From: Lachnospiraceae bacterium
GTDB lineage: Bacteria > Bacillota > Clostridia > Lachnospirales > Lachnospiraceae
Length of the DNA stretch: 19,322 nucleotides
NCBI GenBank assembly: GCA_900771995.1
Contig: CAAGQC010000101.1
Location: 1 to 19,322 of the forward strand
Reading direction: 5' to 3'
Shown one piece after another: positions 14,541 through 19,322 of this stretch (positions are counted from its first letter, which is position 1; every line of letters starts with the position of its first letter). The notes under the pieces were generated by a model. That model had not been told where the DNA came from, made no database searches, and worked only from the letters and a program-made list of their open reading frames with translations. The position numbers and the translations under genes are program-made.

Positions 14541-14822
14541 ATGAAAAAATTAAGCAAGATCGCACAGGTAACATTTTTCGCAGCTGCATTCGCAGTTCTG
14601 TTCTCCGGAACCGCAGATGCCTATATTGATCCTTCCGTTATGAACTATGCCATTCAGGCAGTGGCAGGTATCGTCATCGCAGTAGGTGCCGCAGCCGGAA
14701 TCTACTGGAGAAAAGCCAAGAAGAAGATCGACAAGAGTCTGGGAATTGACGAGAACAGAAACAAAGAAGTAGAGTCTGACGATATCATGCTGGATCAGGC
14801 GGAGGACAAGCAGGAGAAGTAA
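14541..14822 (+). CDS. Small membrane protein with exported YIDPS motif
   Basis: This is a 93-aa protein. Residues 1-27 form a signal peptide with a likely cleavage site after TADA, leaving a mature N-terminus YIDPSVMNYAIQAV. A membrane helix (about 37-56) and a basic then acidic cytosolic tail (57-93) follow. The YIDP start after a signal peptide recalls the small AYIDPGTGS-type proteins that I know from neighbourhoods of surface-glycan and alkaline-phosphatase-superfamily genes (inference from memory). No enzyme motif is visible. It lies 39 nt after the fusion gene and 6 nt before the first transferase gene, so it is probably an accessory subunit or chaperone of one of them. SD AGAAAGAGG precedes ATG by 8 nt. 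Confidence 0.8.
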   Translation: MKKLSKIAQVTFFAAAFAVLFSGTADAYIDPSVMNYAIQAVAGIVIAVGAAAGIYWRKAKKKIDKSLGIDENRNKEVESDDIMLDQAEDKQEK

Positions 14823-14828
14823 TCAGAC

Positions 14829-16493
14829 ATGAAGAAAAGGGATAAGAAGCAGCTGCTGCCGGGAATTGTGGTGGCGGTTGCTGTCAGTTTCCTGGTGTTT
14901 TTGTATGCACCGGTAGATTTGTATTGCAGTAATATCTCCGAATTCTGGTTTGATTTCGGAATTCTGATCAAAGCATCCTTGGGACTGTTTGTTATCAGCA
15001 CCATAGTGTTACTCCTGATTTATACGGTCCTGTGGCTGATCCATCCGGTATGCTACCGCATCGGACTGGGCGGAGGATTCCTGGGGCTGCTCTGTACCTA
15101 TATTCAGGGAAATTTCCTGATTAAGAATCTGCCGCCTCTGGATGGAACGGCCATCAACTGGGAGAATTACACGATCCTGCGGACGGAAGATCTGATCCTC
15201 TGGGGCATCGCTTTGCTGATCGTTGTTCTGATGTGCGTTTTCCTGAAAAAAGATCTGTTTTCCAGAACCGTAATGTATCTGAGCGGTGGACTTACCCTGA
15301 TGCTGTTGATCACAGCAGTCAGCGTAGTACTGACCAGCGGGGCACTGCAGGAGAGAGCACGTTATCAGATCGGCGGAGATAACGAATTTGTAATGTCCGA
15401 CGAGCAGAATTTTGTGATTCTGGTGTTGGATACCGTAGACTCCAGAACTTTTGCGGAATTGCTGGAGACCCATCCGGAATATGCAAGCGAGTTTCAGGAT
15501 TTTACTTATTTTGAAAATACCGTGGGAGCCTATTCCTGTACCGAGAGAGCTGTCCCCTATATTCTGTCGGGGGAATGGTACGAGAATGACGAACCGTTTG
15601 AAGATTATATGCGCAGGATGTACCGGGAATCTCCTCTGTTCCAGACATTACAGGAACGGGGATACCGGATGGAATTCTATGACGTGGAACTTTATCTGGA
15701 TGACGAGATAGCCCAGATGTTCAGCAATGTATATAGGGTGGATTTTGAACTGAGTTCCTATACCAGATTTGCCAAACCTTTGTTAAAGCTGGTGGGATTT
15801 CGGTATGCACCCTTTGAACTGAAAAAGAAATGCATTTTCAAAATGGCGGCTTTCGATGAACTGATCAAAGTGGAAAATGCACCGGAAGAACTCAGTTTCA
15901 GCCAGGACGATCATATATTTAAGAGCCGGCTGGACCAAAGAGGTATCAACGAACAGGATACAAAAGCAAAATTCCAGTTTATTCATTTGAACGGAGCCCA
16001 TGTTCCCTTCATCTATGATGAGAATATGAATATCATTGATGAAAAGGAAGGAACCTATGAACAGACGATGCAGGCGGTGATCTCCGGAGCCGGGAACTAT
16101 GTGGAGAAGCTGCGCCAAAGCGGAGCTTATGACAATACGGTGCTGATCATTATGGCTGACCATGGATACAACGGAAGCCTGGATGAGAACGGAGAGGAAG
16201 CGTGGATGCGTCAGTGTCCGCTACTGCTGATAAAAGGTATCGGGGAAACCCATGACACCATGCAGATATCACAGGCTCCGGTCAGCTTTGAAGACCTGCA
16301 GGAAGCGTATACGTGTCTGTTGGACGGAAAGCAGAGCGATGCTGCCTTCGACTGGAAGGAAGGCGACGTGAGAGAACGGCGGTTCTTAAAATATTCTTTC
16401 CTGGATGAAGATCACATGCAGGAATATATGCAGACGGGATATGCGTTTGACAGAGATACCATGATCGCTACCGGAAGAGAGTATAACCGTTAG
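14829..16493 (+). CDS. Membrane phospho-/sulfatase-superfamily transferase (LtaS/EptA-like), paralogue 1
   Basis: This is a 554-aa protein. Residues 1-170 carry about five membrane helices (roughly 10-28, 45-70, 75-97, 122-139 and 147-169). Residues about 193-540 form an extracellular alkaline-phosphatase/sulfatase-fold domain: metal Asp D201 in VILVLDTVDS, probable nucleophile T238 in YSCTERAVPYILSG, HLNGAHVPF (H386, H391), metal pair D444-H445 in IMADHGYNG and H475 in THDTMQIS. The threonine nucleophile, and lack of a CxPxR sulfatase motif, fit the phosphoglycerol- or phosphoethanolamine-transferase branch. A role in moving a phospho-group from a lipid to a surface glycan or polymer is inferred; the substrate is unknown. 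AGGAG lies in the end of the previous gene, 12 nt before ATG. The stop overlaps a GTG that is in frame with the next gene. Confidence 0.85.
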   Translation: MKKRDKKQLLPGIVVAVAVSFLVFLYAPVDLYCSNISEFWFDFGILIKASLGLFVISTIVLLLIYTVLWLIHPVCYRIGLGGGFLGLLCTYIQGNFLIKNLPPLDGTAINWENYTILRTEDLILWGIALLIVVLMCVFLKKDLFSRTVMYLSGGLTLMLLITAVSVVLTSGALQERARYQIGGDNEFVMSDEQNFVILVLDTVDSRTFAELLETHPEYASEFQDFTYFENTVGAYSCTERAVPYILSGEWYENDEPFEDYMRRMYRESPLFQTLQERGYRMEFYDVELYLDDEIAQMFSNVYRVDFELSSYTRFAKPLLKLVGFRYAPFELKKKCIFKMAAFDELIKVENAPEELSFSQDDHIFKSRLDQRGINEQDTKAKFQFIHLNGAHVPFIYDENMNIIDEKEGTYEQTMQAVISGAGNYVEKLRQSGAYDNTVLIIMADHGYNGSLDENGEEAWMRQCPLLLIKGIGETHDTMQISQAPVSFEDLQEAYTCLLDGKQSDAAFDWKEGDVRERRFLKYSFLDEDHMQEYMQTGYAFDRDTMIATGREYNR

Positions 16494-16528
16494 TGACAGA
16501 GCGAAATAATGTGGCAGGGAGAAGAAGT

Positions 16529-18211
16529 ATGAGCAAGAAGACGGAGAGAAAAAAGATAACAGGCGGTCAGCTGTTGCCGGGGATTTTACTGTCCCTGGCA
16601 ATCAGCTTTTTAATTTTTCTGTACGCACCGGTAGATCTGTACTGTGCCAATACCGCAGAATTCTGGTTTGATTTTTCCACGCTGCTGCTCACGGCTTTCG
16701 GCATGTTTGCGGTCAGCTTTGTTGTACTTGCAGTGATCTATCTGATCGCATATTTACTCCATCCGGTGGTTTACCGGATCGCTCTGGCAGGCGGACTGGC
16801 ACTTTTCATCTGTACCTATATTCAGGGCAATTTTATGATCAGCAAACTGCCGTCTCTGGACGGTTCCAAGATCTGGTGGGGCAGATATGACATCCTGAGA
16901 AGAGATACTCTGTTATTGTGGGGAATCGTCGGGATTCTGGTGATTCTGGCGGCCGTTTTCTTGAAAAAGAAGAGATTCGACAATGTCGTTATGCTTATCA
17001 GCAGCTGCATGACACTGATGCTTCTGGTCACGGCCTGCAGCACCATGATCACCAGCGGAGCTCTGACGTCAAAGGTGCATCTGCATATCAGCGTGGAAAA
17101 TGAATTCCAAATGTCGGAGGATGAGAATTTCGTGATCTTTGTACTGGATACTGCGGATTCCAGGGAGTTTACCGATCTGCTGCAGGACCATCCGGAGTAT
17201 CGGGAGATCTTTTCCGACTTTACTTACTTTGAAAATATGATGGGCAACTATTCCTGTACCATGAATGCGGTTGGCTATATTTTATCCGGAGAGTGGTTCG
17301 AGAATCAGGAACCGCTGGCGGAATATCTGAATGATGTATATCTGAATTCTCCGCTGTGGGATGAACTGCGGGACAGAGGCTACCGGATCGACCTGTACGA
17401 GGATGATATCCGGGCGCTGGATGAGAGTGTGGCGGATAATTTTGAAAATGTGTATCGTACCACGGTCAGACCCAGTTCCTATCTGGAACTGGCCAAACAG
17501 GAATTGAAGCTGGTGGGATTTCGGTATGCACCCTACGATCTGAAACGATTCTGTGAGGTCCGGGAAGTCTATTTTGATGAATTACAGATCTCCGAACCGG
17601 AAGGGACCACGGCAGGGAATTTCACCGAGGACAATATGGCCTTTAAGGTGGCTCTGGAAGAGAGCGGCATTGTAACAGACCAGACGCAGAAGAATTTTAA
17701 ATTCATCCATCTGGAAGGTGCCCATGCCCCCTTTATCTACGGCGAGAATATGGACTATGTGCCGGGAGGAGATTACAGACAGAACATGGAGGCATCCGTC
17801 ACCCTGGCGAAGAATTACATTGAGGCTCTGAAAGAGAGCGGGGCTTATGATAACACTGCCATCATTGTCATGGCGGATCATGGCTATAACGGACAGGGAG
17901 ATGAGACGGACCGGGATGTGTGGCTGAGACCGTCACCGATGTTCCTCGTAAAGGGCATGGGGGAACAGCATGACACCATGCAGATCTCGGAGGCTCCGGT
18001 CAGTTATGAGGACCTCTGGGAAGCCTATATGCGCCTGATGGACGGCAAGACGAGCGATGCCATCTTTGACTGGAAAGAGGGAGATGCCAGAGAACGACGT
18101 TATCTGCGCTATTCCTTCTCCGAGACCTATCATCTGGTAGAATATACCCAGAAGGGACATGCACAGGATCTGGACAGTATGGAACTTACCGGAAGAGTAT
18201 TTGACCAATAG
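16529..18211 (+). CDS. Membrane phospho-/sulfatase-superfamily transferase, paralogue 2
   Basis: This 560-aa paralogue has the same layout: five N-terminal membrane helices (to about 176) and an outer catalytic domain. Conserved residues are D207 (FVLDTADS), T244 (YSCTMNAVGYILSG), H394 and H399 (HLEGAHAPF), D450-H451 (MADHGYNG) and H481. It shares APVDLYC, FWFDF, CTYIQGNF and LKLVGFRYAP with its neighbours and is much closer to paralogue 3 than to paralogue 1. The start ATG 16529 follows AGGGAG (16516-16521) by 7 nt; a GTG at 16493 is in frame but has no SD and would overlap the previous stop. It sits 35 nt after paralogue 1 and 26 nt before paralogue 3, without a terminator, so it is co-transcribed. 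Confidence 0.88.
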   Translation: MSKKTERKKITGGQLLPGILLSLAISFLIFLYAPVDLYCANTAEFWFDFSTLLLTAFGMFAVSFVVLAVIYLIAYLLHPVVYRIALAGGLALFICTYIQGNFMISKLPSLDGSKIWWGRYDILRRDTLLLWGIVGILVILAAVFLKKKRFDNVVMLISSCMTLMLLVTACSTMITSGALTSKVHLHISVENEFQMSEDENFVIFVLDTADSREFTDLLQDHPEYREIFSDFTYFENMMGNYSCTMNAVGYILSGEWFENQEPLAEYLNDVYLNSPLWDELRDRGYRIDLYEDDIRALDESVADNFENVYRTTVRPSSYLELAKQELKLVGFRYAPYDLKRFCEVREVYFDELQISEPEGTTAGNFTEDNMAFKVALEESGIVTDQTQKNFKFIHLEGAHAPFIYGENMDYVPGGDYRQNMEASVTLAKNYIEALKESGAYDNTAIIVMADHGYNGQGDETDRDVWLRPSPMFLVKGMGEQHDTMQISEAPVSYEDLWEAYMRLMDGKTSDAIFDWKEGDARERRYLRYSFSETYHLVEYTQKGHAQDLDSMELTGRVFDQ

Positions 18212-18378
18212 CGGGGCAGAGAGGTGAAAGAGGTTCGATGAAAAAGTTTAATGCGAAAAACTGGATACCCGGCCTGCTGGTATCGGCGGCCATCAGCTTT
18301 CTGCTGTTTCTGTATGCACCGGTGGATCTGTACTGCGCCAATACCGCAGAATTCTGGTTTGATTTTTCCACGCTGCTG
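16646..18378 (+). repeat. 42-bp identical block shared by paralogues 2 and 3
   Basis: Positions 16646-16687 and 18337-18378 are identical over 42 bp, covering the codons for ANTAEFWFDFSTLL. A second identical block, 41 bp, lies at 17477-17517 and 19168-19208. A 28-bp block at 15786-15813 and 17507-17534 is shared by paralogues 1 and 2. These mark recent duplication or conversion within the array. Confidence 0.85.
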
Positions 18379-19322
18379 TTGACGGCGTTTGGGATGTTTG
18401 CGGTCAGCTTTGCGGCACTGGCCATCGGTTACCTGATCGCCCTTTTGCTGCATCCGGTGGTCTACCGGATCGCACTGGCGGGAGGACTGGCTCTTTTTGT
18501 CTGTACTTATATTCAGGGAAACTTTATGATCGACAAGCTCCCGCCGTTGGACGGAACTTCCATCTGGTGGGGCAAATATGACATCCTGCGAAAAGACACG
18601 CTGATCCTGTGGGCCGTGGTACTTGCAGTGGTGATCATGGGGATGTGCCTGCTTCGCGGACGGAAGTTTATAAATGCCGTAATGTTCGTCAGCGGCTGTA
18701 TGACGCTGATGCTTCTGGTGACGGCCTGCAGTACCATACTGACCAGCGGGGCGCTGCATTCCAAGCTGCATCTGCACGTCAGTGTGGAAGAAGAGTTCGA
18801 AATGTCAGAGGACGAGAACTTTGTGATCCTGGTACTGGATACCGCGGATTCCAGAGAGTTTACCTCTCTTCTGGAGGAACATCCGGAATACCGGGAGATC
18901 TTTGCGGACTTTACTTATTTTGAGAATACCACAGGGACTTACACCAGTACCTTGAACGCCATTCCCTTTATTCTGTCGGGAGAATGGTATGAGAACGAGG
19001 GCTCTTTTCAGGAGTATCTGGACAGGGTCTACAGAGAGGCTCCGCTCTGGAACGAACTGAGGAGCAGAGGATATGGAATCGATCTCTACGAGGACGATAT
19101 TCGGGCACAGGATGAAAGCATTGTAGATAATTTTGACAATATCTATTTTACGAAAGTCAGTCCTTCCTCCTATCTGGAACTGGCCAAACAGGAATTGAAG
19201 CTGGTGGGTTTCCGGTATGCACCCTACGATCTGAAACGGTATTGCGAGATCAAAGAAGTGTATTTCAATGAACTGCGGGTATCACATCCCCAGGGCTCCG
19301 ACAGTAAGGCTTTTACGGCGGA
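18238..19322 (+). CDS. Membrane phospho-/sulfatase-superfamily transferase, paralogue 3 (3' end cut by window)
   Basis: The frame from ATG 18238 (MKKFNAKNWIPGLLVSAAIS) runs without a stop to the window end, giving 361 codons of an expected 550 or so. Membrane helices cover about 10-170, as in the two preceding genes. D201 (LVLDTADS) and T238 (YTSTLNAIPFILSG) are present, whereas the DHG metal pair lies beyond the window. Here the Cys before the nucleophile Thr is replaced by Ser, which shows that Thr rather than Cys is the conserved candidate. AAAGAGG precedes ATG by only 4 nt, and GAGAGGTG lies 12 nt upstream. It is the third tandem copy, and more copies could follow. Confidence 0.88.
   Translation, partial: MKKFNAKNWIPGLLVSAAISFLLFLYAPVDLYCANTAEFWFDFSTLLLTAFGMFAVSFAALAIGYLIALLLHPVVYRIALAGGLALFVCTYIQGNFMIDKLPPLDGTSIWWGKYDILRKDTLILWAVVLAVVIMGMCLLRGRKFINAVMFVSGCMTLMLLVTACSTILTSGALHSKLHLHVSVEEEFEMSEDENFVILVLDTADSREFTSLLEEHPEYREIFADFTYFENTTGTYTSTLNAIPFILSGEWYENEGSFQEYLDRVYREAPLWNELRSRGYGIDLYEDDIRAQDESIVDNFDNIYFTKVSPSSYLELAKQELKLVGFRYAPYDLKRYCEIKEVYFNELRVSHPQGSDSKAFTA

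Noticed and set aside
14829..19322. Classical sulfatases for the three tandem genes
   Set aside because: No C/S-x-P-x-R maturation motif is present. The conserved candidate nucleophile is Thr and the proteins have multi-helix membrane domains, so the phospho-transferase branch fits better.

Overview
The window looks like chromosomal DNA from a Firmicute of class Clostridia, most likely Lachnospiraceae. The support is a hexameric-type GdhA, a clostridial-style class A PBP, strong AGGAGG-type ribosome binding sites, sigma-A promoters, U-tract terminators and a near-consensus cre site. This placement is inference from gene style, not from a marker gene. No rRNA, tRNA, CRISPR array, insertion sequence or phage gene was seen.

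Left part (1-6865): the 3' part of a surface or membrane protein with two SH3b repeats; a small helical protein whose ribosome binding site lies inside a terminator-like hairpin; glutamate dehydrogenase gdhA behind a promoter region rich in palindromes; a 27-bp perfect inverted repeat acting as bidirectional terminator; a convergent class A penicillin-binding protein on the minus strand; and a divergent YigZ/IMPACT-family gene.

Middle (6866-12250): mgtE (magnesium channel) with an overlapping small upstream ORF; a two-domain protein joining a DUF1905-like domain to a C39-like cysteine peptidase fold, behind a promoter with a cre site; a zinc-ribbon membrane protein; and a membrane diguanylate cyclase with an extracytoplasmic ABC-substrate-binding-like sensor. 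Most of these are single-gene units with their own promoter and often a terminator.

Right part (12271-19322, continuing past the window): the most interesting region, one tight operon behind a good promoter. It starts with a fusion of a YidC/Oxa1 insertase domain to a CDP-glycerol glycerophosphotransferase (TagB/TagF-type) domain. Next come a 93-aa membrane protein with an exported YIDPS motif and at least three tandem paralogues of a membrane-anchored alkaline-phosphatase-superfamily (LtaS/EptA-like) enzyme, the last cut by the window end. I infer that this operon builds or decorates a glycerol-phosphate-containing surface polymer. The fusion enzyme would work at the inner face of the membrane and the three transferase-like enzymes at the outer face. 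The fusion and the tandem array are the best candidates for an undescribed system. The substrate is not known from sequence alone.
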